A stretch of DNA of 64,000 bases from Ophiura sarsii (Eukaryota > Echinodermata > Ophiuroidea > Amphilepidida > Ophiuridae): assembly GCA_035610835.1 (NCBI GenBank), contig CM069447.1, positions 35,996,470 to 36,060,469 on the forward strand, written 5' to 3'. The notes beneath the pieces were generated by a model. That model was not told the origin of the DNA, searched no databases, and saw only the letters and a program-made list of their open reading frames with translations. Every line of letters starts with the position of its first letter. Position 1 is the stretch's first letter. Both the position numbers and the translations under genes were made by a program. Shown in pieces: positions 1-11,787 of the stretch.

Positions 1-1080
1 GAAAGTATAGTTTTAATAGTGGGATGTATGCATTAGACCACTACACTCTCATATCCAGAACGTTTGCTTTGTTGACACACCTAAATCCAAGATGGCCGCC
101 AAAATGGCAGCCAAAAATGGTAAAATTTCATAAATTGGTTTAATATGAACCAACATGTATGATCAGAGTATAGTTTTAACGATGGGGTGTATGTGTTAGA
201 CCACTAGTAACTCATATCCAGTATTTTGCTTTGTTATCATAGTTAAAAATCCAAAATGGCGCCCAAAATGGGTCCCAAAATGACTGAACCAATTTGGAAT
301 TCAGTAAAATGGGATAATATCAACCAAAATGTATCATGAAAATATAGTTTTAATGATGGGATGTATGTATTAGACCACTAGTAACTCATATCCAATATTT
401 TTTGATTTGCTAACATACTTAATAATCCAAAATGGCCACCAAAATAGGTCCCATAATGACTGAACTTATTGTCGGGATTCCATAAAATGGGATAATATAA
501 CCAACATGTATGATAAAATTATAGTTTTAACATTGGGATGTATGTATTAGACCACTAATAACTCATATCCAGTGTATATATTTGCATTGTAATAATTTAC
601 TTTAAATCCAAGATGGCCACAAAAATGGCCGCTGTAAATGTAAATATAGTCTACATGAGTGTATGGTAATCCAAAATAGATTGTGAGTGTATATTACATC
701 AAATTCACCAACTATATAGTATGTTCTAAACTGATAAGGCCTACCTCTGTGACAATTTTGATTCTGTATCACTTTCCAAAATGGCTGCCAAAATGATTAA
801 TTTGATATTAAATGACCTAAAACAATTGTTTTGTAAAACTATGTATACTAATACCCCCAAATCTAATGGGACAGCATTCACTATATGTCTACGATAAAGC
901 CTAGGGGCTGTAGATCTGATCATACATGTTGGTTCATATGCCAATTTATAGAATGTTAACATTTTTGGCAGCCATTTTAGCGACCATCTTGGATTTAGGT
1001 GTGTTAACAAAGCAAAAGTTCTGAATATGAGTGTCTAGTGGTCTAAATACAAACATTCCACTTTTAAAACTATACTTTTA
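1..1080. repeat. Array of ~165-bp units with a terminal inverted unit
   Basis: Four diverged direct units start near 5, 170, 348 and 525. Each has the order TATAGTTTTAA, GGGATGTATG, TTAGACCACTA, CTCATATCCA, then an ATGGCCGCCAAAATGG-type block. A fifth unit at about 915-1080 is the reverse complement of the first and ends in a block reading AAAACTATAC. The first and inverted units pair over about 160 bp. This fits one arm-loop-arm foldback transposon with an internally amplified arm. The left boundary may lie outside the window. No coding potential was recognised. Confidence 0.7.
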
Positions 1081-1589
1081 CAATGCATTTTGATTGCCAT
1101 AATATGGCGGCCATTTTGGACGCCATCTTAAATAACCCCTTAACGTACCAAAATATATTTGGTAACATCCTGAATATGTTTTAGGACCATGAAAGTAAGT
1201 CAAAAAGTTGGTTTTGGGGAGTCCTGTGGGGTGGGTGGGGTGCACGGTAACCCCATAGCTGACTAATTTTCTTATTCATAATATCCAATAACTGGTGTAC
1301 ATGAGTCATGTAGATGATACAGATGATGCCTAACACACCATTATTGGTCCCTTTGATATCAAGGCTGCTGTAGTTGTGCATGGTTTGCTATACAGTCAAG
1401 TATAAGTAGACCTAGCTGGTCCACACAAATTCTAAATATTGTTTGTGTGACATCTCATTCACCATCTTGTTATTAAAAAAATGTGGTAGCCCAAATCATC
1501 ATCATCATCATCATCATCACTGATACATGGCTACAGAACATAGTGTTTAGTGTATACTATACAGTTCCATGATGCCACGGCCCCTGGAA

Positions 1590-2015
1590 CCTAGGGACAT
1601 GAGTTTTTGTGACAGGTAACAGACCCGGGATGATCCCCTACTCTTTACGATAAGGTCTGCAACTATTTTAACGTGTTCAGGGTGAGCGTCTGAATACACG
1701 GAACCAACGGCTTTACGTGACTCTTCGAAACCACGGCGCAACTGACATTCACTGTATAGACCTGCACGTTATACACAGCGAATGGGGTAGAGGAGAAATT
1801 CTACAATTAAATCGATCATCAGCTAACCCCGCAGCTAATCACGGAAAGAAGATCCGATAAACTAACCTAACTGAATTAAGACTTGATTGTAGAATTTCCG
1901 ACCTAGATAGGAACTTTTTGGGATGAACAAAGAATCCTAGTTTCAAGGCGACTTGAACCCACGATCCTGTGATAGTAGGCTATTGCCCCATAGTTAAAAC
2001 ACCTGTTGCTAGAAG
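1590..2015 (-). mobile_element. tRNA-derived SINE, copy 1
   Basis: Read on the minus strand, this has a B-box-like GGGTTCAAGTCGCC near 1950-1963, then a linker, then a roughly 195-bp 3' block ending near 1600. The same organisation occurs on the plus strand at 44175-44636. The 3' blocks differ at about six positions, mostly transitions, while the tRNA-like and middle parts are much more diverged and carry indels. The 3' block contains an open frame including AVGSVYSDAHPEHVKIVADL, preserved in both copies, although a stop lies just upstream. The frame may be coincidental to DNA-level conservation. Confidence 0.65.
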
Positions 2016-3360
2016 AAAATTAGATAAGATAAAATCAAACTAGAAAGTGATGCATTTCCCATCTATCTATCTATGAGACTAACTTTTACCCTAGTTATTT
2101 TATTGGGATAATGATGGGAATTGTGCCTCTACTATATAGAAACACTTTGTCCTATTGCATCTATAGATATTCATTTATATCAAGGGTGATAATGCATATT
2201 CAATTGTCATAGTCCAATTGTTATAGTCCCTATAGTAGAATATCTATTATAGCACACATCACCCATGGATCAGTCATCCTCTCGTTTGGAAAAATACTAT
2301 AAAATAGAAACACTTTTTTTTTACCCTTAGGCAATTCCACATTTCCAGTATGATTGACACTAGGATCAATGTATTTAAAACTAATGATGTAAAAAACTGA
2401 TTGACGTAGGCTATTTATATTTGAACCTGACCTATTCTAAGCAAACTATTGTGTCTAATTTATATTACTATACAATCTAGAAACACTGATTGCTTCAAAA
2501 GACCGTTACCTTTGATTACACAAACCTTTGGTTCAATTCTCTGATGTAAGAGACTTTGGAATAAAGCTATCGCTGCTCAGAAGCAGCAATGTATGGTTTA
2601 AGTAACCTTTTAAAATCAAAACAACAATATCTTATTTCAAAACACTTCAAAAATATTTTCTGTCTAGAAACAATCATTTAGATACAAATATAAATATATT
2701 CTTAAAGTCTGTGACCTATTTGATTGAATTACATTCCTGTATTACAACAATATCTCAAATAAATCATATATTTTCAATTGTTTTAAAATGTCTAAAATGC
2801 CTTATAGAAACACTGCATTGGGAGTATCTAGAAACCATTTCCCCAGAACAGATTTACGTTTTCTGAAGAGACAAGTGATTTAGCTATTTGGCTATGAAAG
2901 AAATTTTTCATTTCACTGCTGGGATAAAATCGAATTCACATTTAAAGATTGCCCCTTTTTCGTAACAAAAATCAATGCCTCGTAGGGGCACTTTTTTCTG
3001 TGACCCCCCTCGTAATTCAGAATGAGTTGGGTGATTTTTGGTTGAATCTACACAATACCAATGCTGTATATCAATGATATATGGACTGGATTCAAAAATC
3101 AGTTGATGCAAAGAATCCCATTTTGTGCCTTTAGAAACAGAGACAATTTAAACAATTTTATATGATTTTATGGCTCAAAATGGGGCTAAACTGACATGGG
3201 GCAGAAAATCCAAGTCAGGGGGTCAGAATTTTCAAACTTTGTCAACCTGAATCTTTCATCAACTGTACCCAGCAAACTATATATGAGCAATATTGGACAA
3301 CCTTCATGTTCCTAGATTTTGTCATATCATCCTATTCTCTCAGGCATGCACTCTTAAAGC
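2016..3360. other. AT-rich stretch with no recognised gene
   Basis: No convincing coding exon, RNA gene or long inverted repeat was seen. Phrases such as TAGAAACACT recur several times around 2140-2820, which hints at a decayed repeat. Confidence 0.4.
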
Positions 3361-3686
3361 AATAAATTATCTTCCAAATGAGACTAAATATACTCAATTG
3401 TGATGTATGGTTTGAAAAATATAAGCATTTGAATGGCAAATAAGCGAAAAAGTGTTGCCCATCCCGTTGGAAATACATAGCGTGCATCCTCACCCGCATG
3501 CATCCTCACCCGCCTCCACCCTGACTAATTGTAATTAACGAGTTATAGTAATTATTCTCAACTTGATTTATACATTTTTCTTATAGATACTATTAAAGAA
3601 AGAAATTATCTTCCAAATGAGACTAAATATACTCAATTGTGATGTATGGTTTGAAAAATATAAGCATTTGAATGGCAAATAAGCGG
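3361..3686 (+). repeat. 86-bp direct repeat, 240-bp spacing
   Basis: The segment from AAATTATCTTCCAAATGAGA to GAATGGCAAATAAGCG occurs at about 3363-3447 and again, almost unchanged, at about 3602-3686. The spacer holds a short CATCCTCACCCGC duplication near 3486-3510. It looks like a recent local duplication next to the Gypsy relic. Confidence 0.75.
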
Positions 3687-3759
3687 GGAAATGTGACAAA
3701 TCCACCCTTTTTAGGTCCCAACTTAAGAAATGTGACCAAGTGGCTTGTGATCTGTCCAT

Positions 3760-4915
3760 AGCAGGATTGTATGTCCATAGACATAGTGGTGTGTCTTTTC
3801 TAGACCGTTGACTTGAGCGAGTAGTTCTATTTCGATCTGCGCATAGTTCTGTTCAGCCGATGTCATGGATCGAGACACACAGGTTACTGGGCGTATGATG
3901 CATCTCCTTGGCCTTCAATTGGCGCTGTCTCATCGAAGTACTTCCATGCTTCAGCACCGGGCTATCAGTAACTTTCTGCTTAATGATCTGAAAAGCCTGC
4001 TCCTGTTCGTGCGACCACTGCCATTCGGTGTCTTTGTGTGTTAAACGGCGCAAGGGCCCCGTATCTTTTAAAAATAGTCCTGGGAGGAATGTCGACAGAT
4101 ATTTTACCATCCCCAGAAATGGAACCCCCAGAACCCCCGCAACATCAATGGGTGCTGGCATTTTGGTTATAGCTTCTATTTTACCATGATCAGTTTTTAG
4201 ACCTTCTGGTGTTAGCACATGCCCTATGAACTTGATACTTGTACTTTTAAGTTGAAATTTGTCATTATTCAATCTTATATTCCTTTGTGTACAACTCTCT
4301 AAGGAAGCTTTTAGATTTTTGTCATGATCTATGTTAGCTTCAGTCATTGTGTTTCACCTTTGCCAACTATGAACTACGAGCACATCATCAGCAACTACAA
4401 CCATACCCTGAAGGTTTTCCATACACTGAGTTAGCTTCTTCTGTTGAAATATTTCTGGGGCTGGGGATATTCGAAAAGGGATGCATTTGTATATATGTAG
4501 GATCTACCCCATGGAGTGTGGAAAGTTGTTAACCTTGCTGATTCCTCATCTAATTCGATTTGTAGGATTCAGCTTTGGAAAACACCTTAACATCCACTAA
4601 CTCAGGTAATATTTCCTCTATCACTGGTATAGGATAATGTCGCCGCTTGAGGGCGCCAGGGTTGTGGATCAATACACAAACGCAATCTGCCATCTGGCCC
4701 TCGCTTTCGAAACGCTCTAGTTCTGCCTTAAGCTTGGGTTGTACAGAAAGAGGTACTCTCCTTGGTGGTGATATGGGAACATTCTCGTCCACATGAAGGT
4801 GAATGTTTCCAGGCATACATCCTCGGCCCTTGAATTCGTCCTGATATGGCTCGATATCTATATCCGCAATTTCTTCATCACATTGATCGCGCGGTGGGGT
4901 GATGATGTTCTCATA
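3760..4915 (-). pseudogene. Ty3/Gypsy-type pol, reverse transcriptase and RNase H start (decayed)
   Basis: Minus-strand fragments at 4550-4918 and 3853-4347 match the reverse-transcriptase region of Gypsy-type pol. The upstream piece covers the N-terminal RT segment (HYPIPVIEEILPEL). The downstream piece covers the thumb and connection (KFIGHVLTPEGLK, FLGMVKYLSTFLPGL, EWQWSHEQEQAFQIIK). Between them, near 4340-4410, a VADD-type catalytic motif can be read. RNase-H-like sequence continues in another frame to about 3760 (SAEQNYAQIE). Stops and frameshifts make it inactive. No LTR or integrase was seen. The matching protease part lies at 6409-6790, separated by an inserted element. Confidence 0.8.
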
Positions 4916-6408
4916 CACTCGTCAAAAGAAGTTCCTGGACACTTAAATTAAATTAATATTTAATAGAATATATATAATTATATATGGTCATGTGTTTTAA
5001 GCTCGCCTCCTTTCGCGTTACACACGGATTTTGGCTTTCGCGACATGATTTTAACTTTACACATTTATATTTCCTTGTATACCCCCCTGAGGTAGTAAAA
5101 GTATACATTTTCTGAAGGGAAATTGCACGAGGAAACCAAATATGCCATTAAAATTATAGTACGACCAAGAACTAAAATGGTATGATCGGAAATGTTCGGA
5201 AAATATCAGAGTTTTTTAATTTTTAATTTGAGATCCATATGTTTTTTATACCTACCCCTATCATTATTTTTTTTACATATTTGAATTCCTCATGAAATTA
5301 CCCATTAGATGATATATAATTGTTAAAGTTACTACGTCGGTATGGTAATTATACCGGCTTGTGAATATCTCCAATTTTTATTTTATATATTTTTAGAATT
5401 TTCAGAAATATTTGTTTAAGGATGAACCCTTCCCTGATATAAACTGCATCTCTGAATTCCTCTAGTTACAAGCTTTCCAAAAATGTATACTTTTGCTATC
5501 ATAGGTTGAAAACTTTTTCTGTTATAGTCATTTTTATAAATCCGGTAAATTGAGGCTGATTATTCATGTTGACTGTGTAGCGAATAGGAAGAAAGCTGAT
5601 GATTATTGTCTTATCCATAATTAATTAGTTGTTAATAATAGTTGACAGGTCTGTTGAACCACATACTTAAAGACTACTAAATATCCTTTGAAATGGGACC
5701 AAAATTGTGTTTGTAACATTAGGGGATTACTAGTTATAGTATAAAGAACAAAGCATGGGATTATCCCCATTGAGTTTGTACAGGCGGCACCCCTTCCAGC
5801 GGCACCCCTTCCAGCACCACCCCTGGTCCCCAAACATCAAACAGCTGTATCTCCCTTTCTGTATTAGCTATACTAATGCCATTTGGCAGGCAAATAGCTT
5901 GGTATTAGGGCTTTAAAATGATACCAAATTTGTTGAGATAGCTGTTGTGGTTTTAAAAATATTTGAGGAAAATGACAGCATGAAGCTAAAAAATGTAACG
6001 GCACCACCCTATTGGGAGGCGAGTTCATAACGCGTAACCATATATATAATTGTATATCAAAATAAGCAGAAAGTAATCCTCTAACAGCTTAACATGGAAT
6101 TTAGACATGATCACTCATGCAGGGCAGATCCCATTCACTTGACAATGGCAAGAAGATTGCACAAAATTGGATAATCCCTCCATTCAAATGACTGTAAATG
6201 CTCATTTCTTGCGATTTCCTTTTACGCACCTTACCATTGCTTAATGAATGTGCTCAGCCATGCATGAATGAGTACATCTTAATTTCATACAGACATGATA
6301 GAGAATTATTGTCTGCTTATTTTGACATGCAATTGTTTAATTTATATTAAATATTTATGTGAAATATTTGAACTTCAATGAGTGTCCAGGAACTTCTTTT
6401 GACGAGTG
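4916..6408. mobile_element. TA-flanked DNA element inserted in the Gypsy relic
   Basis: The ends are an almost perfect 27-28-bp inverted repeat beginning CACTCGTCAAAAGAAGTTCC (4916) and ending with its complement (6408). The flanks are TA at 4914-4915 and 6409-6410, the target duplication of Tc1/mariner-type elements. Removing the element plus one TA joins the Gypsy codons on either side in the same frame, so the insertion boundaries are certain. It encodes no transposase. Most of its interior (about 4981-6044) is a second inserted element. Confidence 0.85.
4981..6044. mobile_element. Non-autonomous inverted-repeat element, copy 1 (nested)
   Basis: The ends form an imperfect inverted repeat of about 28 bp starting TATGGTCATGTG...CTCGCCTCC and ending GGAGGCGAG...ACCATA. 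The interior matches the element at 33573-34543 along nearly its whole length, in the same orientation (shared blocks include TTTCGCGACATGATTT, CTGAGGTAGTAAAAGTATAC, TGAGGCTGATTATTCATG). It sits in an AT-rich TATATA context, so the target duplication is unclear. No open frame looks coding. Confidence 0.8.
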
Positions 6409-6790
6409 TAGTTCACCGTTATCAGATTCATTTTATGGGATGCTTTTGATCCTATAGCAAGGATACTTGATTCATTGGCTTTGACAATATAAAAAGGTAC
6501 CAACAATTTCTTATCTGTTTTCGGATTTTTTACCTCTAAGTTATTTGCAGATGCCAAGCACAGGGACAACCTGTTTGCTGTACATGCGCAGCTGTTTTTC
6601 TGTGGGCACCAATGATACTCCAGCGGGCAATATACTATCAGGCAAAACATTGCACGATGCACCGCTGTCTGCCTGCATAACTACAGGTTCAGATCGACCC
6701 TGTATTTCCATCATGCATAGAATCTTGTTTTTCAGTGCGCTTGGCGTACTGTATGAAACCATTTGTTCATAATGAAACAAACCTGTAGTG
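6409..6790 (-). pseudogene. Ty3/Gypsy-type aspartic protease segment
   Basis: The minus-strand frame at 6541-6780 contains QADSGASCNVLP, which has the D-S-G-A active-site motif of retrotransposon aspartic proteases. It lies directly upstream of the RT segment once the inserted element at 4916-6408 is ignored. A second frame (6409-6662) continues towards RT (LAIGSKASHKMNLITVN), so at least one frameshift lies near 6550. Zinc-knuckle gag sequence was not found upstream. Confidence 0.75.
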
Positions 6791-7103
6791 GTACACGTTC
6801 ATTACGCTCGTTGCAGAGATCAACTTAGCAAGGTCACATAATGGATCAGTGCCTGCATCTGGAACTCTGTAAAAAGAATAGTGTGAGATCAGGCCAGCCA
6901 AATGTTGAGCAAACTTTGTTTTAGTTGGTTCCCCCGATGCCACCATACTAGTAACACATGCACTCTGTCAGCCAATCACAGCAGTTTACATAACAGGTTT
7001 TGGTTATATTTAAGGGGTTTAGTGCAACAAGGGTCCATCTGCAACTGCTGAAAGATGTTATCACGTCTATAATAGCATACCCCTTGATACAAACAAAAAG
7101 TAA

Positions 7104-7253
7104 GGGAGCACATCAAAACTCGACCGCCCGGCAACCGCCGGTTCCGTGCAGTTCCGTGAGGTTGCAGCCGGTTTCTATTGTTCTAAACAATGATATGCGG
7201 TCCAACCGGGCGGAACCGCCGGTTGCAGCGCGGTCGAGTTTTGATGTGCTCCC
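7104..7253. mobile_element. PIF/Harbinger-like MITE, 150 bp
   Basis: It has perfect 24-bp terminal inverted repeats beginning GGGAGCACATCAAAACTCGA. A 3-bp direct duplication TAA flanks it at 7101-7103 and 7254-7256. TWA-type 3-bp duplications and GG-starting ends are characteristic of PIF/Harbinger elements. The core is GC-rich with further CCGCCGGTT inverted motifs. The perfect arms suggest recent insertion. Confidence 0.8.
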
Positions 7254-7256
7254 TAA

Positions 7257-7989
7257 CACATGTCAGCTATAGCAGATAGGACATTTTGCATTGCACTTAC
7301 ATCTCAGTTATGTGAATATGCAATATATATAATAGCTGCCAAATGTTATATATTAGAGGTACTTTAAGTTGTACCCTTGTGAAGACACAATCTCACAAAT
7401 GGCACCTATTGCAGATAGGGCTTTGTTCTCTAAACCATCGAAATGGCTCCAAATATCCATCGTCCAAATTCTCGGTGGGCTGTACGCACTGTGGCAAAAC
7501 CAATTGATTATTTGGTTGTGCTGACGAATGATCTTCAACTGTTGAATTGGCCCATTGAGCTCATGGATATACCGTGTTCAGTTCAACCATGGTTCAACTT
7601 GAACTGTCTAGAGGTATTTTAAAACTGTTCAAATTGAATTTATTATTCAAGTTTCTAACTTCTTCGCTAGAAACTGTTTAGGCTATCGTTTCCTGCTTGT
7701 AAAACTAAATGTAACTTTATATTTGGTATAGATAGCGGTTCACCTCTTGTGAAATTGTCGCGTTTCATTAGGGCCAGAGCATTTCCACTGGGATTGCAGC
7801 ACTACATTGATCTGCTAACTTTTCTGGTTTATGTATTACCAATTTTCGGAAGGCCAATAAAACTACACTTATAAGACTCAGGTTGATTGTTTTAGAATAA
7901 ACTGGAGCACTTTAATGTCCAATCAAGCCTGTGCGGAAAGATTGGAATCCTCTTCAAGGACTGTTGGTGTTACTAATAAGTTTAGAGTA
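7257..7989. other. Stretch with no recognised gene
   Basis: Both strands were read and no exon, RNA gene or element ends were recognised. There is a short GTTCAA-rich patch around 7570-7640. Confidence 0.35.
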
Positions 7990-7991
7990 TA

Positions 7992-8785
7992 CAGGGTGAG
8001 TCAAAATATTCAGGTCCCGTTTTAAAATAAACAGGAAAAATACTTGGTCAATTTCATCATCGTTTATAAGAGTAGGCATACTTCTTTATACTTGGTGATG
8101 TTTTCAAGACAATACTATATTCCATGCCAGAACTACACCATAATATTACGAGAAAAAAGAGCGCGAAATTCAAAGTGTTCCAAGTTGGTGGATTTAACAC
8201 TACTGTACTAATGAGCTATTCATACAACACAACATACTGTATAACTGTTGAAATGGTATAAATAAAACATTTGATAAATAGACCAAAACATTTCCATAAT
8301 CATTACATTTCTTATGAATCATGTTGACGGAATCCTCTGAACATTTGGAAACTGTAAACAGAAGCTCCGTTGGACGTGCAGAATACTTCTTGTCTTTAAT
8401 ATGTAGTTAGATAAAAATAAATATTCTCTGCTGAATGGTATATCCACGAATCATGTTGATCAATTTTTTTTGTGAAACATAATGATGAGCGTCAATTGCA
8501 TCTGACAAAAGATTTCTTTGTTACTCGAACATGTTTTTGAACTAGGCCTATTCAAAAACATAGCCTATTAAAAAAATATAACCGCAAAGACAATAGAAAC
8601 TCTTTTCCTATTATAAGTGCTGTTAATACGCGCCTTATCCATAGGGGTCCCTTGAATAACCAATTTAAAAGAAATAAAATTAAGGTTATAGCTAATAATG
8701 CTATCTTGCTAGGCAACACATTGAATATATTCATTTTTGCATTTTAACTGGTTTAACAAATTGGTGAATAATTTGACCCACCCTG
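7992..8785. mobile_element. Tc1/mariner-type non-autonomous element (CAGGGTGAGTCAAAA ends), copy 1
   Basis: The left end is CAGGGTGAGTCAAAATATTC preceded by TA. The right end is TTTGACCCACCCTG. A closely related left end and a second full copy occur at 52229-52688. The right flank has lost the TA. There is no transposase frame. It belongs to the same end-type as 49541-50212. Confidence 0.7.
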
Positions 8786-9069
8786 AATTATTAATAACAA
8801 ACACGTGTACAAGATAACAGTAATTATCAGTGTATTACATTGTATCCAACCTACATTCTATATTGTAAAGTGTCATACCAACAACTTTGTGTTCCTACTA
8901 CAACAACATTCTACTACATGTGTTCCTTCCATTCCATTGATTTCAACGAAGTCCTCAAAGTGTTCCAACAGTTATTTCCTGAATTGTAGGTTACCATAAT
9001 TTTGTGCACCGGCAACACCGCCGAGTTGACATTACCTGTCAGTGACGACGGAAGATAATACTTTGCAAT

Positions 9070-11787
9070 ACTTAAGACTGTGTATTTTTAAAACCCAGCC
9101 GCATCTCGGGGATGAAGGTTGGAGAAATCATTTCATACTTGGTCCACACATCAGTTATGATGAACCATCTCATATTATGGGGATAAATCTTTCATCGCGA
9201 GTCCTAGTGTTTCTAGATCAAAACACCCTAAATTTGCCAATTTCGACCATTTTAGCCTATATTCAGAAACGGGTAGTTTTAGTTTAAACCCTCCAACCGC
9301 AAAGCGATTTTGCACATGACACTTACACTGCAGTATCATCTTAAGATACCTATAGAGTATATCACATGTGCATTACATTTTGTTTAGCTTCTGTAACTTT
9401 TGTTTTATAACGGGATCAAACTTGTGATTTTCATGAAAAATAGCTCAAATTATGTGTCAAATTAAAAACGGGAATTATTTTACGTCAAGTAACCAATTTT
9501 AAAAATTAATATATTAATGCAATCTATACATATTAGTCTTCAACATATAAAAAATCACCGTTGGCTTTTTATTCCTACAAGTCGCTGTGTGACGTCAAAG
9601 TTACGCGTGTATATCACTCTACATGAAATGTTGGAAAATGAATGACGCATAGTGTATTAACCATCTCCGTCATATGAGGGATGAAATGTCGTGTTTACGA
9701 CGTGCATCTAAATAAATAATATATCCCATCTTGATAACAATCTTCAAATCCAAGATGCCTCCAAAATGGCCGCCATAATCACCAAAATACATAAAGAACG
9801 TGTGTATTAAATTCCATACACTAAATTATGCAGTTTCAATCTGGGACTAATATATATTAGTCCCAGGTTTCAATGCCTATGCTCGAAATGCCTGAAAGGA
9901 GACACACATTTGAGACATTCTTGAGGATTCTTTAGCTTCCATAATGGCCGCCGATATGTCAAATTGGACATTAAATGGCTGAAACAAAGCTTCTTTATTT
10001 GTCATACCTATCTTCTGTAAGACGAGGTTTAAAAAAAAGAAGATCATATAATATCGTTATTACAGTATAATATTTAGGCACCATATAACTAATCATGAGT
10101 ATCTTGGAATAACTATGTTGACCACCAAATGCTGAATGTGGCCATAAAATGCTTGAAATGTCTTCAGTGACATGTTAATGACATACCGGTATAATATCCA
10201 TTGCTTTTAGTGTAAGCTGTCCATTGTCCATTGGAAAACAAAATTTTGGTTTATATGAATTGGGAGAGATATTGTGATTTAAGCATGGCAAGTGATTAAT
10301 GACCACATAATAGTCAAACGTTTCTGCTTGGCATTAAAACGGGCATTACAATCAGGACCCAAGCGTGTGTCGTGCGGACCCACCGTGTATAAACAAACAA
10401 ACAAAACAAAATGGCCAATACATTGCTAGCAGTTACATAATGTGTGTATGGTAAGGATCATTGAAGGCACAGATTCACCGTTTAAAATGTGACCAGCAAC
10501 TGGTTGAATGTCTAAATAGTGAACGGTACCCCAAAAACGAATTTCTGCATAGGCCTACATTGCTATAAAGATACATTGGAAAATTAAATATGTCTAGCAA
10601 AAAAATTGAGAAATGAAAATTAAGTATATCAATCGGTGATTCCAATTCAGCCACATGTGTCTGTATGGTACCATGATTTTTTTAGGACTTACATACAACG
10701 ACATGTAGGAATAAAAAGCTAATAATGATTATGTTTATTTTAAAGGTTAAAATGTATATAGACAGCATTGATTTGTAGATTATTAAAATTGGTTAAATGA
10801 CGTAAACTAATTCCTGTTCTTAATTTGATACATAATAACGATATCGTATATGTTTTGTTAAACCCTAGTCTTAAAGAAGATAGTTATAACAAATAAAGAA
10901 TCATTGTTCCATCCATTTAATGTCCATTTTGACATGATCGGCGGCCATCATGGAAGGTAAAGAATCCTCAAGAACGTCTTAAATTAGTGTCTCCTTTCAG
11001 GCATTTCGATCATAGGCGTTGAAACTGCATAATTTAGTGTATGGAATTAAATATGAGCATTCTATATGTATTTTGGCAATTATGGCGGCCATTTTGGAGG
11101 CCATCTTGGATTTGAAGATTGATCAAGATGGGATATATCAAATATTTAGATGCACGTCATAAACACAACATTTCATCCCTCATATGACCGAGATGGTTGA
11201 TATACTATGCGTCATTCATTTTCCAACAATTTATATAGAGTGATATACACACGTAACTTTGACGTCACACAGCGACTTGTAGGAATAAAAAGCCAACGGT
11301 GATTTTTTATATGTTGAAGATTAATATGTATAGATTGCATTAATATGTGAATTTTTAAAATTGGTTGCTTGACGTCAAATAATTCCCGTTTTTAATTTGA
11401 CACATAATTTGAGCTATTTTTCATGAAAAACACAAGTTTGATCCCGTTATAAAACAAAAGTTACAGAAGCTAAACAAAATGTAATGCACATGTGATATAC
11501 TCTATAGGTATCTTAAGATGATACTGCAGTGTAAGTGTCTTGTGCAAAATCGTTTTGCGGTTGGAGGGTTTAAACTAAAACTACCCGTTTCTGAATATAG
11601 GCTAAAATGGTCGAAATTGGCAAATTTAGGGTGTTTTGATCTAGAAACACTGGGACTCGCGATGAAAGATTTATCACCATAATATGAGATGGTTCATCAT
11701 AACTGATGTGTGGACCAAGTATGAAATGATTTCTCCAACCTTCATCCCCGAGATGCGGCTGGGTTTTAAAAATACACAGTCTTAAGT
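9070..11787. mobile_element. 2.7-kb foldback element with ~0.9-1 kb inverted arms
   Basis: The sequence from ACTTAAGACTGTG at 9070 to about 10060 is matched, reverse-complemented, by about 10860 to 11787. The paired open frames at 9042-9287 and 11570-11839 are therefore mirror images of each other, not genes. The arms differ by scattered substitutions and small indels. An extra ATATATATTAGTCCCAG insertion lies in the left arm near 9850. Both arms contain blocks of the CCAAGATGGCCGCC type also seen in the array at 1-1080. The loop of about 800 bp has no recognised gene. No target duplication is obvious. Confidence 0.85.

Noticed and set aside
1547..1741. 64-codon ORF as an independent small gene
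   Set aside because: Lies inside the SINE 3' block and recurs in the other SINE copy with a stop just upstream; treated as part of the repeat.
9042..9287. Pair of near-identical ORFs at 9042-9287 and 11570-11839
   Set aside because: They are mirror images in the two arms of the foldback element, with no domain and no independent support for coding.
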